This document shows, piece after piece, positions 30,212-39,909 of a stretch of 64,000 nt of DNA (within the stretch, counting starts at the first letter, position 1; each line of letters opens with the position of its first letter). The notes beneath the pieces are model-generated. The model saw only the letters and a list, made by a program, of their open reading frames with translations. It did no database searches and was not told where the DNA came from. The stretch lies in NCBI RefSeq assembly GCF_947179165.1, contig NC_077242.1, forward strand, positions 74,691,097-74,755,096. Reading direction: 5' to 3'. This DNA comes from Solanum dulcamara (taxonomy: Eukaryota > Streptophyta > Magnoliopsida > Solanales > Solanaceae). The position numbers and the translations under genes were made by a program.

Positions 30212-30313
30212 AAAGGGCTGTTGGGTTTTTTGGTCCATTAATGGAGAAGTCACTGGCACAGCAGAGATGGGCAACCACTCTTCACAGAAAATCCCAATTT
30301 CTCGGACGCCTCA
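30212..30313 (-). ncRNA. B26, class II
   Basis: AAAGGGCTGTTGGG/GGCAACCACTCTT; GCAGAGATGGG/CCCAATTTCTCGG. Confidence 0.55.
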
Positions 30314-30375
30314 TTCTTCAGAGCTGAAATTTCAAAGCAAACCACAAATGGGCTTCCCAACCCGAATGGGTAATT

Positions 30376-30554
30376 GAGGGCTCAGATTTGCTGTATATGA
30401 ACAAAGTAAAAGAGAAGAGCGACGTTGCCATGGCTGCAGACACAAGTTTAATATTCAAAGCCGTAACCAGGTCGCCCTGCCAAGATATGGGTCGGATATT
30501 TTCTCAATTGCCATGATTGAACATAGCCCAGAAAGGAAGCAATCGATCAGCCCC
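30376..30554 (-). ncRNA. A39, class II, box C eroded
   Basis: GGGCT/AGCCC stem, box D, core GCCATGGCTGCAGAC, loop CCAAGATATGGG; box C contracted to ATCGATCA. Confidence 0.5.
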
Positions 30555-30653
30555 TTTAAAACATTAGCAGCACAAAGAGAGGAGAAAGATGCAGAGCAAG
30601 AGGAGTATAGGGGTATGTTAGGTATGATTTTTTTTTTTGTTGTTGTTTATTTC

Positions 30654-30755
30654 AAAGGGCTGTTGATTTTTTCAGTCCATTAATTGAGAAATCACTGGCA
30701 AAGCAGAGATGGCCAACCACCCTTTACAGAAAATCCCAATTTCTCTGATGCCTCA
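30654..30755 (-). ncRNA. B27, class II
   Basis: AAAGGGCTGTTG/CCAACCACCCTTT; GCAGAGATGG/CCAATTTCTCTGATGC. Confidence 0.56.
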
Positions 30756-30819
30756 TTCTTCAGAGCTGAAATTTCAACGCAGATCCGTAATGGATTTTCC
30801 GACCCTAATGGATTATTGA

Positions 30820-30878
30820 GGGGTAAGGCTGCATACACACTCTTCCCCGACCCCACTTCCAGATATGTTGTTGTTGTA
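30820..30878 (-). mobile_element. Short SINE-like fragment, minus strand
   Basis: GGTAAGGCTGCATACACAC, CCCCGACCCCACTT and ATATGTTGTTGTTG. An independent relative sits at the same B-A spacer position at 42.75 kb. Confidence 0.55.
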
Positions 30879-30888
30879 ATGGGTTATT

Positions 30889-30966
30889 GAGGGCTCAGAT
30901 TTGCTGTATTTGAACAAGAGAAGAGCGACAACGCCATGGCTGCAGACCAGTTTGCTATTCAAAGGA
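30889..30966 (-). ncRNA. A40, class II, truncated at duplication junction
   Basis: Box D side and core GCCATGGCTGCAGAC remain; it stops at CAAAGGAGAAG where the second 5-kb block begins. Confidence 0.45.
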
Positions 30967-31031
30967 GAAGCGCATCAAGACAGTGTATATAAGTTGAATC
31001 CATTTTCCATTTTCCATTTTCTCATAAAGCA

Positions 31032-31132
31032 CAAGGGCTGTTGGTTGTATGATAATGGAGGAAAATCAATGGCAGAACAGAGAGGGGCGACTACCCTTAA
31101 AAGAAAATCCCAAACTCTCTGCTTTGCCTCAT
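31032..31132 (-). ncRNA. B28, class IV
   Basis: AAGGGCTGTTGG with 3' arm GGCGACTACCCTT; ACAGAGAGG/CTCTCTG. Confidence 0.54.
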
Positions 31133-31291
31133 TTTTGAGCTAACCCTGTTCCATTTTGGGGGAAATTCTTTGGTTTTTTCACCTTCCAATTTCCCATTTT
31201 CCAGTGCCTAATTATTCAGAGCTAAAATTTCAATTATGGGTTTCTCCACCCAAGAATGGACTCACCATGGTAAACCATGAAATGGGTTATT

Positions 31292-31451
31292 GGGGGCTCA
31301 GATTTGCTGTATTGAACAAAGCTAAAGAAAAGAGCGACACTGGCATGGCTGCAGACACCAGTTTTTGCTATTCAAAGCCGTACAGGGTCGGATTTTTTTT
31401 CAATGCCATGATTGAACATCGCCCAAAAAGGAAAGCAAACCTCACGGCCCC
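31292..31451 (-). ncRNA. A41, class II, loop deleted
   Basis: Box D and core TGGCATGGCTGCAG kept; the CCAAGATA hairpin is deleted (GTACAGGGTCGG) and box C is lost (CCTCACGGCCC). Confidence 0.42.
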
Positions 31452-31533
31452 TTCACAAGCTCAGCAGCAGCAACACAAAGGGTGTGTTTGGATGATTGCT
31501 TTTCTTTTTTCTTTTTATTTTCTTGAATATTTC

Positions 31534-31634
31534 GAAGGGCTGTTGGTCTTTTTGGTTATCAATGGAGAAATCATGGGCAGAACAGAGTGGGGCAACCACC
31601 CTTTACAGAAAATCCCAATCTCTCTGATGCCTCA
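31534..31634 (-). ncRNA. B29, class II
   Basis: GAAGGGCTGTTGG/GGCAACCACCCTTT; ACAGAGTGGGG and CTCTCTGATGC. Confidence 0.55.
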
Positions 31635-31793
31635 TTCTTCTTTCTTTCTAGGCTATACTCAGCTGATACTGAACAAATATGATGATACATAAGGACTGCA
31701 AGATGACTTATAGCTTGTAGCAGAAAATAGCAGGTTCAACATATCCCAAAATTGAATCACGGAAAGATTCTCTCTCTTTCCTTTCAAGCAAAT

Positions 31794-31985
31794 GGGGCTC
31801 AGATGTATGTTATGATAAGGCAAAACAAAAGCCAACCACGCCAGAGCTGCAAACACCGGTTTGCATGCGAGAGTCAGAAGCAGCAATCACAAGCCATACG
31901 GGGTCGCCAAACCAAGATACGGATCGGATAATCTCAATGCCCAAACTGGTTAGCCCAGAAATAGAAACATCATCATCACTGCCTC
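31794..31985 (-). ncRNA. A42, class IV
   Basis: GGGGC/GCCTC, box C GTGATGATGA, box D; core CGCCAGAGCTGCA; loop CCAAGATACGGA. Confidence 0.55.
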
Positions 31986-32097
31986 TTTATGTTACATTTC
32001 ATCAACCCGTAAAATACACACACAGAAGAAAGACAAGGATCTCAGTGTATATATGTTAAATCCATTATGGTTTCTCCAGTTTTTGTTTTTTCATAAA

Positions 32098-32194
32098 CAA
32101 TGGCTGTTGGTTTGATAATGGAGGAAAATCAGCGGCGCAATAGAGAGGGGCAACCACCCTTTAAAAAAAATCCCAAACTCTCTGTTTTGCCTCA
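32098..32194 (-). ncRNA. B30, class IV
   Basis: CAATGGCTGTTGG/GGCAACCACCCTTT; TAGAGAGG/CTCTCTGT. Confidence 0.52.
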
Positions 32195-32304
32195 TTTCAG
32201 GGCTAACCTTTTCCCATTTAGGGCAAATTCTTTGGCTTGACAGCTAAATCATCGGCATATCTGAGAAGGTCAAACACCCCAGATATCCCCCAAAATTAGC
32301 GGGA

Positions 32305-32397
32305 ACTCACTATCTTCACAAGGTAGGGGTAAGGTTGCATACACGCCACACTCCCCAGACCCCAATTGTGGGATTACACTGGGTATGTTGTTGATGT
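32305..32397 (-). mobile_element. SINE-like fragment, duplicate of 26.13 kb
   Basis: Same minus-strand retroposon text with one internal deletion; it was carried with the 5-kb block. Confidence 0.6.
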
Positions 32398-32628
32398 GAG
32401 TTCCAGCTAATTTCCTTTTTTCCCCACTATTTCCATCAAATTATTTTACGAAGTCTAAAAGAGATAGCTTTTGGAAAACTTCCAGGACCAAAATTATTAA
32501 GTGCATATTTAAGGGACTATTTTGGACATACCCTCAAACATAACAGATTTGTCATTTTCAACACAAAACCGTAATAGGTTTTCCAACTCGAGAATAGACT
32601 CACTATGAAGATCATGAAATGGGTTATT

Positions 32629-32808
32629 GAGGGGTCAGATTTGTTGTGTTTCTTAACAAAGAAAAAGAGAAGAATGCCGCCGCCATGGATGCAGACACCA
32701 GTTTGCTATTCAAAGCCGTAACCAGGTCCCCCTGCCAAGATACAGGTTTTTCTCAATGCTATAATTGAACATAGCCCAGAAAGGAAAGTAAGCAATCATC
32801 ATAGCCCC
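32629..32808 (-). ncRNA. A43, class II
   Basis: Box C ATGATGA; terminal side GAGGGGTCAG; core GCCATGGATGCAG; loop CCAAGATACAGG. Confidence 0.52.
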
Positions 32809-32924
32809 TTTACAACATCAGCATCAGCAGCAACAGCAACACAAAGAGACAGAGGAAGAACAAGAAGAGTATAGAGGTGTGTTTGGATGACATTTCTTCA
32901 TTTTTTTCCCTTTTTGTTTATTTC

Positions 32925-33026
32925 ATAGGGCTGTTAATTTTTTTGGTCATCAATGGCGAAATCACTGGCAAAACATAGATGGGCAACCACCCTTTTATAG
33001 TAAATCCCAATTTCTCTGATGCCTCA
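32925..33026 (-). ncRNA. B31, class II
   Basis: ATAGGGCTGTTAA/GGCAACCACCCTTTT; CATAGATGGG/CCCAATTTCTCTG. Confidence 0.53.
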
Positions 33027-33050
33027 TTCTTCAAGGCTGAAATCTCATTT

Positions 33051-33228
33051 GAGGGCTCAGATTTGCTATATTTGAACAAAGCAAAAGAGAAAAGTGATGC
33101 CGCCATGGATGCAGACACCAGTTTGCTATTCAAAGCTGTAACTGGGTCTCCCTGCCAAGATACAGGTTTTTCTCAATGCTATAGTTGAACATAGCCCATA
33201 AAGGAAAGCAAGCTATCATCATAGCCCC
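33051..33228 (-). ncRNA. A44, class II
   Basis: GGGCT/AGCCC, box C ATGATGA, box D; core GCCATGGATGCAG (a change shared with A43); loop intact. Confidence 0.56.
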
Positions 33229-33362
33229 TTTACAACATCAGTAGAAGCAACAGCACAAAGAGACAGAGGAAGAGCAAGAAGAATATAGGGGTGTGTTTGG
33301 AGGAAGTATGTTCAGGAAGCTGAATTTGGGTGTGTGAGAAAGGATGCAACCACGTCATCTCC

Positions 33363-33695
33363 CTATAGCTGTGTATTGCACAGTGCAAACCATCCCTTTG
33401 TTGAAAGACACTCGCCCTTTAGCTTCTGCGAGAAAGACTCTGCTTGAAATTTTCTCCTTGGAAACAGAGTAAAATTCTTGGTAATCGTCATCTTTATAAG
33501 CAGACAGCATAAGCAAAGGAACTTGGGGAGATGAGGCATCAAAATTTTCTTTAGTAGCTGCACTTCACCATGATTTATACAAACAGCACCAAATACAATG
33601 AAATCCTCCATAACTGTTGTAACAAGTAGATCATATTTTGGTTCTGACCAATTCACCATACCTTCCATGGAAAAAAGGGGAAAAGAAAAATGCAA
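33363..33695 (-). pseudogene. F-box / DUF295-type fragment, frameshifted paralogue
   Basis: Duplicate of the 27.2 kb pseudogene. Starts near MEGMVNWSE, keeps MEDFIVFGAVC (an F-box helix phase lost in copy 1), then shifts frame, and returns to NFTLFPRRK and GWFALCNTQ. The two copies carry different lesions, so both decayed independently after duplication. Confidence 0.58.
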
Positions 33696-34102
33696 AGGAT
33701 TTAGCCATTAGAGAACAATTATAATGAATTAAGGGACAAGAATCTGGGATCCAAAAATGGCTAGTTTTTTGTAAATGTCACACCGAGTTTGAGTTGAATT
33801 TGGACTTGATTCGCTAACAGAACCATCTCTTGCTGCCCTAAACCTGGCACCTGGGCTACCAAGAACCATATCATCACTGCCTCAATGTTTCATTTTTTTT
33901 CTAGTATGATTCTCGCTGTTGATGTTCACACAGCCATGCAGCAGCAAGACAAGAGAACCATCAGTAGCAGAACTGACCAAATGAATAAATAAATAAACAA
34001 ATAAACAATTCCCATTTCTCATTGATGCCTCATTTATGAGCTGGCTTTCAAAATAAGTGAAAATGGGTTTTCACCAAACAATGTCAACAACTACTTGCAA
34101 TT

Positions 34103-34282
34103 GAGGCTCAGATCTGGGCTATTAAAGGGGAAAAGAGAACGAGACCACGCCATGGCTGCAAAAGTAACGGTTGCCTATGATAGAGAAGCCTTAAATCACA
34201 TAGCATCTGGGGTTCGCCAAGCCAAGATACGGGTCTGATTGTCTTTATCCCGAAGCCAGATAAGAAAATATCATACTGCCAC
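34103..34282 (-). ncRNA. A45, class VIa, empty-site copy
   Basis: Box D CTGA, core GCCATGGCTGCA, loop CCAAGATACGGGTCTGATTG uninterrupted; box C degenerate (GTATGATA). Confidence 0.54.
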
Positions 34283-34401
34283 TTTGAGAAAATGGTTGCA
34301 TAGTTTTCAAGAAATTAGGATACTTTGGATTAAGCCTTACTAACCAGATTGAGGTCCAAGTATTAATACTACTGGCACTGTTAATGCTTTGCTTTCAACT
34401 G

Positions 34402-34551
34402 GATGCTCAGATGTGTATCTGGGGCATTGAATTTTCTGGCACCTGCCATGGCTGCAACCCACAGATATTCAAGTTGCCATGCCAAGATACAGACAACAAG
34501 AATCTAATGCACGATTTTATTTAGCTCAGCAGACATTATCATCAAAGCCCA
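34402..34551 (-). ncRNA. A46, class VIb
   Basis: Box D and core intact, loop CCAAGATACAGA; box C end GGGCTTTGATGA. Confidence 0.52.
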
Positions 34552-34662
34552 ATTGTTTCCCTTTTCTAGTTCATTGCTTTAGAACACAGTCAGTGAGGAC
34601 AAAGCCAAGATGCCTGAATTATAAGTACAAATCCACATCTACACATACAGAAACATACATCA

Positions 34663-34752
34663 AAAAGGGTTGTCTGGTTTAGAGCATAAAGGAAATCATT
34701 GGCATGTTGAAGATGGTCATCCACATTGAGAATCACTTCCCCAACGCCTCAT
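34663..34752 (-). ncRNA. B32, class VI (diverged)
   Basis: AAAGGGTTGTCTGG, GAAATCATTGGCATG, GATGGTCATCCACA, CGCCTCATTCTGAG. Confidence 0.43.
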
Positions 34753-34765
34753 TCTGAGTTGAAAC

Positions 34766-34922
34766 GGTTGTGATGGTGTAGTTGGTTATCACGTCAGTCT
34801 AACACATAAAACAGAAGAATACCAATTCCAGAGTAACTTTCCATTGAAGACTAATTAACAGTCGCATAAAGAGGGTGTTATTGATCTCTCTCCATCAAAG
34901 AAGGTCTCGTGTTCGATTCCAT
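34766..34922 (+). pseudogene. tRNA-Val(AAC)-like sequence, split, copy 2
   Basis: The best copy: GGTGTAGTTGGTTATCACG and TCAGTCTAACACA agree almost fully with a plant tRNA-Val D and anticodon half. GAAGGTCTCGTGTTCGATTCC is the T-arm half about 90 bp on. Confidence 0.66.
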
Positions 34923-34941
34923 GAAAGAAAATTTGGAAAAT

Positions 34942-35177
34942 GAGGCTCAGATCTCAATTTTCTATTGGGGTAAAGTGAAGGTGACCATGCCATGGCTGCA
35001 AAAGAACCAATTGCATGTGAAAGAGAAGCCTCAAATCACAGCCCTTGCTGGTGTTTGCCAAGCCAAGATACAGGTTGGGATGTCTCTATGCCCAAATGGA
35101 AATGAGGACGGAATTTAAAGTGGCCTCAAAACAGACCATATCTGTAAATGCCGATAAACAAGAATCGTCACAGCCTC
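34942..35177 (-). ncRNA. A47, class VIc
   Basis: GAGGCT/AGCCTC, box D CTGA, box C GTGACGA, core GCCATGGCTGCA, loop CCAAGATACAGG. Confidence 0.56.
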
Positions 35178-35304
35178 TTTCAGAAAATGTTCACTCTTCC
35201 ATAGATTTCAGGAAATTGTAGAAATTTTGGAGTAAAGGATCTAGTAACGCCTGACGGCGAAGGCGCCAGATATTTCCTTGGTTTTCTTCGAGCAAAGGAA
35301 GAAT

Positions 35305-35398
35305 AAGAGGGTTGTTAGTTTTGTTATTTGAGAAGTCATAGGCCAAACAGAGGGGACACTGCCCTCCTAGACGTCCCTCTTACCCCTGTTGGCCTCAT
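35305..35398 (-). ncRNA. B33, class VI, right end of block 2
   Basis: AGAGGGTTGTTAG, GAGAAGTCATAGGC and ACAGAGGGG; 3' arm eroded (ACTGCCCTCCTAG). Confidence 0.43.
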
Positions 35399-35464
35399 TT
35401 TCCTTCTGGGCTCAATCTCCATTGTTACTTTTGTCGAGGAAAAAGCTTGTAGTTATACAACATA

Positions 35465-35845
35465 GAGCCCGTTTGGATTGGCTTTAAGTTGGTCAAAACC
35501 AACTTAAAGCCCCTTTTTAGCTTTTGGACGTGTTTGCCTAATGCTGACTTTAAGCCATAAAGTTCTTAAAGTCAGTCAAAAATGAAAAGTTAGGATTCCT
35601 AACTTTTTTTTCCAAAGTGCTTAAAGTCATTTTCTTTGACCATGGAAATTACTTTTATATCCCTTATATTTTAACTAAATTCTCAAACTACCTTTTTTTA
35701 TTCTTTTAACCCTAAAATTCACATCATAAGCACTTTTATCCAAACACTCAACTGCTTATTTATAAAAATAACTTTCAGCACTTCAAAGTTCTAAAAGCAC
35801 TTCATACATAAAAGTTACTTTTTTTAAGTCAATCCAAACGGGCTC
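35465..35845. mobile_element. MITE with GAGCCCGTTTGGATTG termini
   Basis: Perfect terminal inverted repeats GAGCCCGTTTGGATTG and CAATCCAAACGGGCTC, flanked by ATA on both sides. The duplicate block at 29.72 kb is the empty site (ATGTACTAATATC). A diverged relative is at 55.9-56.28 kb. Confidence 0.85.
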
Positions 35846-35918
35846 ATACTAATATCTAGATTCTCTTTTAGCCCGTCTGGCAGAAATGTACCATGCTATT
35901 GTTTGTGGCTATTTTGGT

Positions 35919-36024
35919 TGAACTCTTCAAAAATATCGAAGGGCGAGTGTCGGATACTCCAAAAATAGTGTATTTTTGGAGAATCCGACATGAGTGCGGC
36001 AACATTTTTGAAGAGTTCAATCAA
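35919..36024. mobile_element. About 105-bp near-perfect foldback
   Basis: GTTGAACTCTTCAAAAAT and ATTTTTGAAGAGTTCAA form the outer arms; GTCGGATACTCCAAAAATA and TATTTTTGGAGAATCCGAC the inner arms around a three-base turn. A very small MITE or a hairpin small-RNA precursor. Confidence 0.7.
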
Positions 36025-36243
36025 CATAGGTTTAAGGTGACATGCAACAATTGAGATGATTTTTTATACTTCTCAGGTAATAAAATATGATGGATATCTT
36101 TACTTTAATATATAAAGATATGTTATATATATAAATCTCACTTACAATGAATTTACTGCAATTACACTTTCCGGTTACCAAATTGCCACGTGGCAACCTC
36201 TAGTAGAATTAAGCACGACTATTAGATATGTGTACAAGTAAGT

Positions 36244-36800
36244 CTATCTAAGAAAAATGACACCAAATGTTGATTGTCTATAGAAGGCTGAGTGATCACA
36301 CTTATTCTTTTTCAATCCAAATTCTTGAACTACATCGTTGAATTTTCCAAACCAGGCACGAGGACTATGCTTCAGACATATAAAAACTTTCTCAGATGAC
36401 AAACTTCCCCATACGTCCCGAGCAACAAACCCAGGTGGTTGGTCCATATATACCTCTTCATGAAGATCACCATGAAGGAACGCATTCTTGATATCCAACT
36501 GATGTAAAGGCCAATGTTGAGAAGCAGACAAGGAAATAAACAAACGGACAGAGCTGAGCTTGGCTACCAGAGAGAAGGTGTCAAACTAATCCACCCCACA
36601 AATCTGAGCATAGCCTTTAGCTACAAGTCTAGCCTTAAGTCTTGCAACAGAGCCATCAGGATCAACTTTCACTGCAAACACCCACTTGCACCCTACTGCT
36701 TTCTTTCCTTTGGGTAAATCCATCAAATCCTGAGTATGATTTTCATCTAGAGCATATATCTCCTCAAGCATTTCGTCGTGCCATTCGGGATGATTTAAGG
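36244..36800 (-). pseudogene. Ty1-copia reverse transcriptase, N-terminal part
   Basis: LPKGKKAVGCKWVFAVK and LKARLVAKGYAQ are hallmark copia RT text. QLDIKNAFLHGDLHEEVYMDQPPGF follows in a later segment, split from the first by frame breaks. The YVDD active-site region is missing. Confidence 0.85.
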
Positions 36801-36839
36801 TTCCTTCACTGTTTGGGGGATTGATATAGAGTCTAGAGA

Positions 36840-37023
36840 GGGAAGGGGAGCCTTGGAGTAACTGGTAAAGTTGCTGTCATGTGACCAGGATGTCACGGGT
36901 TCAAGCCTTGGAAACAGCCTCTGGCAGAAATGCAAGGTAAGGCTGCGTACAATAGACCCTTGTGGTCGGGCCCTTCCCCGGACCCTGCGCATAGCGGGAG
37001 CTTTAGTGCACCGGGCTGCCCTT
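36840..37023 (+). mobile_element. SINE (TS-type) nested in the copia pol gene
   Basis: Plus-strand A box TAACTGGTAAAGT and B box GGGTTCAAGCC, then AAGGCTGCGTACAATAGACC, CCCTTCCCCGGACCCTGCGC and GGGCTGCCCTTTT. Flanked on both sides by TATAGAGTCTAGAGAGG, a long target duplication expected for LINE-mobilised SINEs. Confidence 0.86.
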
Positions 37024-38211
37024 TTATATAGAGTCTAGAGAGGCAATCAAACAACTAGATGCAAGAGATAAGTGGTCATAAGAAACAACATTGGCAATGG
37101 AATAAGTGGATTTGCACTGACATGTACCTTTTCGAAGAGCAATAAAAAGGTCTAGATTTTCTAAAGCATCAAATGGAGGAGGATTTGATGACAAAGGAAT
37201 TGATGTAGGACATGTGTCATCAGTTTCTCGCCTCCGCGTGTAAACTTGGATAATTGGTGGTCTTGTTGGTATAGATAGAGCATGCGTTAAAGGCACAATA
37301 GTTGATTGATGCTCAATAGAAAAACTAAGAGATTGAAGAACAACATCATGTGATTGCTCTGTCACAAAACGAGTAACCCGATAGACTAAGCATTCATCTT
37401 CCTCCCCCTGACTTGTAGAAACAGGAGGTGCATAGAAGAATGGTGTAGTCTCTGAAAACACCACATCAGTTGCCACCAAATATTTGCCAAGTTCAGTAGA
37501 ATAACATTGATACCCTTTCTGAAGGCCAGAATAGCCCAAGAAAACACACTTCAATGCCTTCGGGTCTAACTTGGCAACAGATGGTCGAAAATCTGGGAAA
37601 TAAAATGTGATACCAAACACCTTAGGTTCCAACAAAAATAGTGACTTGTTTGGAAAAAGGACAATGTAAGGCACATTACCAACAAGCACAGTTGATGACA
37701 TTCGATTAATCCGAAAACAAGTGGTAAAGACCGCATCTGCCCAAAACTGTTTAGGAACCTTCATTTGGAACAAAAGTGCCTGAGCTATCTCAAGTAGATG
37801 TCTATTCTTCCGCTCAGCAACTCCATTTTGAGAAGGTGTATCAACACATGAAAACTGATGGAGAATACCGTGTTGTCTCATGTAAGACTGAAACATTTCT
37901 GACATGTATTCTTTAGCATTATCACTCCTTAGAGTACATACCAAAGCATTGAATTGAGTTTTGACTTCAACATGAAAGGCACAAAAGTGAGTAAATACTT
38001 CAAAGCTACTCTTCATAAAATAAATCTAAGTCATTCGAGAGAAATCATCCACAAAAGTGACAAAATACTTACGCCCAATTTTGGAAACAACAGGACATGG
38101 TCCCCAAACATCAGAATGAACTAACTCAAAAGATGACTCAACTCGTTTATTAACCCTTAGACCTAATGAGATGGGATGGTGTTTTGCAAATTTACATGAC
38201 TCACAATCCAA
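37024..38211 (-). pseudogene. Ty1-copia integrase core and GAG-pre-integrase
   Basis: GAG-pre-integrase end MDCESCKFAKHH and integrase start HSDVWGPCP and FVDDFSRMT at 38.03-38.21 kb. The main frame (38016 down to 37024) has LRSDNAKEY, HQFSCVDTPSQNGVAERKN, KCVFLGYSGLQKGYQCY. The D,D(35)E residues are visible across the two frames. Broken between frames at about 38020. Confidence 0.88.
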
Positions 38212-38379
38212 TGTAGAAATTTTTTGAAACTGAGGACAGTTTCTTCAACACAGGTAAGAAGGATGACCCAATCGACAATATGCTTCAAATGGAGACACAA
38301 CACTATAGCATGCAACAGATAGAGATTCCCATTCATCAAGGATGTAGAGATCAGCGGATACATATCCATTACCAATAAC

Positions 38380-38799
38380 CTAATTCATCGTAAGATCACG
38401 AAACAAACAATGATCGGGATAGAAAGAGATATAACACTTAAGGTCTCTTGTAAGTTTACAAACAGAAATCAAATTAAAGGCCAGTTTTGGTAGACTTAAT
38501 ACAGATGACAGAGTAATAGATGAGGTTGGTTTAACAGTCCCTGATCCAAGACTATTACAAGTTAATCCATCGGCTACGGTAACCGGAGAGGGTGCTTTGT
38601 GTGATTGGAAGCTAGAAAAAATATTAGGATTCCCTGTCATGTAATTTGTGGCACCTGAATCAATCACCCATTTATTTGAAGAGATGATAAGACATGTTTT
38701 ATTTGACTCAACAAAGACGTTAATTGAAGCGGATTCCTTCTCTGATTTATGATATTGAAAGAATTTAGCAAACTCATCAGCTGAAACCCGATCAGACAT
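38380..38799 (-). pseudogene. Ty1-copia protease region
   Basis: Starts MSDRVSADEFAKF; contains WVIDSGATNYMTG, the aspartic protease active site DSGA, then SVLSLPKLAFNLISV. Upstream gag (38.8-39.4 kb) is not recognisable. Confidence 0.82.
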
Positions 38800-39434
38800 T
38801 TTGAACTAATGTTTAGTCCAAAAGGATTTTAAAATAGATTACAGATGATTACAGGTAACAAGGGTTGCAACCAAATTAACAAGACCTGTAAATAAGTTAT
38901 CTGCCAACAAAGATGTCCCTCACAGACCAAGAAGATATTTGGACAATGGTGAGACCTGAACCCAATCTGGAAAATGGACTTGAACAGACCTAAAAAGAAA
39001 CTTAAAACTTCACCCAAGTCCTAGAAACAAACAGTCTCCAAACAGAATTCTTAAATCTAGACAGTACCACTGGAAAGGTTCAAATAGAATTTGAATCTAA
39101 GATCCACAGATACCAAAACCCAACAAATACCAAAACCCAATGCTCAAAATTAATGGTGGTTGGAAAAAGAGATCAAAAAAGATCTTTCGAAGAGCTAGAG
39201 TCAAAAAATAGGAAGTGAACAACACACTTTCCAAGCAGAGTTTTAGTGCCAGAAGATTACCAGAATATGTCGTGAATGCCGAGAAGATACTGGAGCAGTA
39301 AGCCAAAACAAGTTCTGCCAGACCATGGACTGGTAAGTGAAAGACAACCCAAATAGCCGAGACCTCCTCTCAAGCTACCAGGAAGGTATGGAATTTCTAA
39401 TCAATGATTTTGAGCCCTAGTAGCTCTGATACCA

Positions 39435-39609
39435 TGTAAAATATAGAGACAATGGAACAATCTTCCTACTCATGTCATTCCAAGAATGAGAGTTATTTAT
39501 ATGTGTACAAGCAAGTCTATCTAAGGAAACAAAATCAGAAAATCCCTAAATATCTTCTATCTATGATTGTGCTATGTATACAATATGATAATATGTCTAT
39601 GTACATTCA
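39435..39609 (-). repeat. 5' LTR of the copia element
   Basis: Minus-strand TGAATGTACATAG...CTATATTTTACA, 175 bp with TG...CA ends, directly followed by TGGTATCAGAGC complementary to initiator tRNA-Met. Confidence 0.75.
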
Positions 39610-39621
39610 GTAATTGATACC

Positions 39622-39902
39622 ATGTAAAAATATGACACCTAGGTCTAACTCAACCCTAGCTCTTGGGTTTGAATTAGGCCAGATGCCATATCTTTACATG
39701 GTATCAGAGCCAGGTCCATCCCCATTTGGGCTCACGATTCACACTCTAGTTGGGTCTGGGCGTGGAGGGGAGTGTTAGAGTGGGTAAAAATCTCACATTG
39801 GTTGGGGAATGGACTGGTGGTCTCTTTATATGGACTTGGGCAATCTTCCCCTCAGGAGCTAGTTTTTGGAGTTGAGTTAGGCCCACGTGTCATATCTTTA
39901 CA
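39622..39902 (+). mobile_element. TRIM (miniature LTR retroelement)
   Basis: Truncated 5' LTR ends GCCATATCTTTACA at 39698; PBS TGGTATCAGAGCCAGG; an internal part of only about 74 bp; purine tract GTGGAGGGGAG; 3' LTR 39773-39902 from TGTTAGAGTGGG to CATATCTTTACA. No coding capacity. Confidence 0.78.
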
Positions 39903-39909
39903 GGTATTA

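Larger units (their letters stand above)
22871..35398 (-). repeat. A/B structured-RNA array, block 2 (classes II, IV, VI)
   Basis: Twenty-one A and fifteen B copies or fragments, all in one orientation. Class II A reads GAGGGCTCAGATTTGCTG...GCCATGGCTGCAGACACC...CATCACAGCCCC. Class IV has ATGGGGCTCAGATG and ATCATCATCACTGCCTC. Class VI comes as three-A modules (VIa, VIb, VIc) with a tRNA-Val-like stretch between VIb and VIc. Box C here is mostly GTGATGA or ATGATGA, and the terminal stem changes together on both sides. Confidence 0.93.
30975..35915. repeat. Segmental duplication, copy 2 of about 5 kb
   Basis: Collinear with 24.8-29.77 kb. The left junction falls inside A40; the right junction is beside the foldback at 35.92 kb. 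Confidence 0.92.
36215..39609 (-). mobile_element. Ty1-copia LTR retrotransposon, internally deleted
   Basis: Minus-strand order: 5' LTR (39435-39609), primer-binding site TGGTATCAGAGC, protease, GAG-pre-integrase, integrase, reverse transcriptase start. The RT half breaks at about 36243 and joins LTR-like text (TAGACTTACTTGTACACATAT). Most of RT, all of RNase H and most of the 3' LTR are gone. A SINE is nested in the pol frame. Confidence 0.88.

Noticed and set aside
31156..31692. 178-codon plus ORF as a gene
   Set aside because: It spans B28, A41 and B29; it is open by chance and absent from the collinear duplicate at 25 kb.
34766..34922. A functional intron-containing tRNA-Val
   Set aside because: The insert is 90-165 bp at a position not used by plant tRNA introns, and the acceptor stem does not pair.
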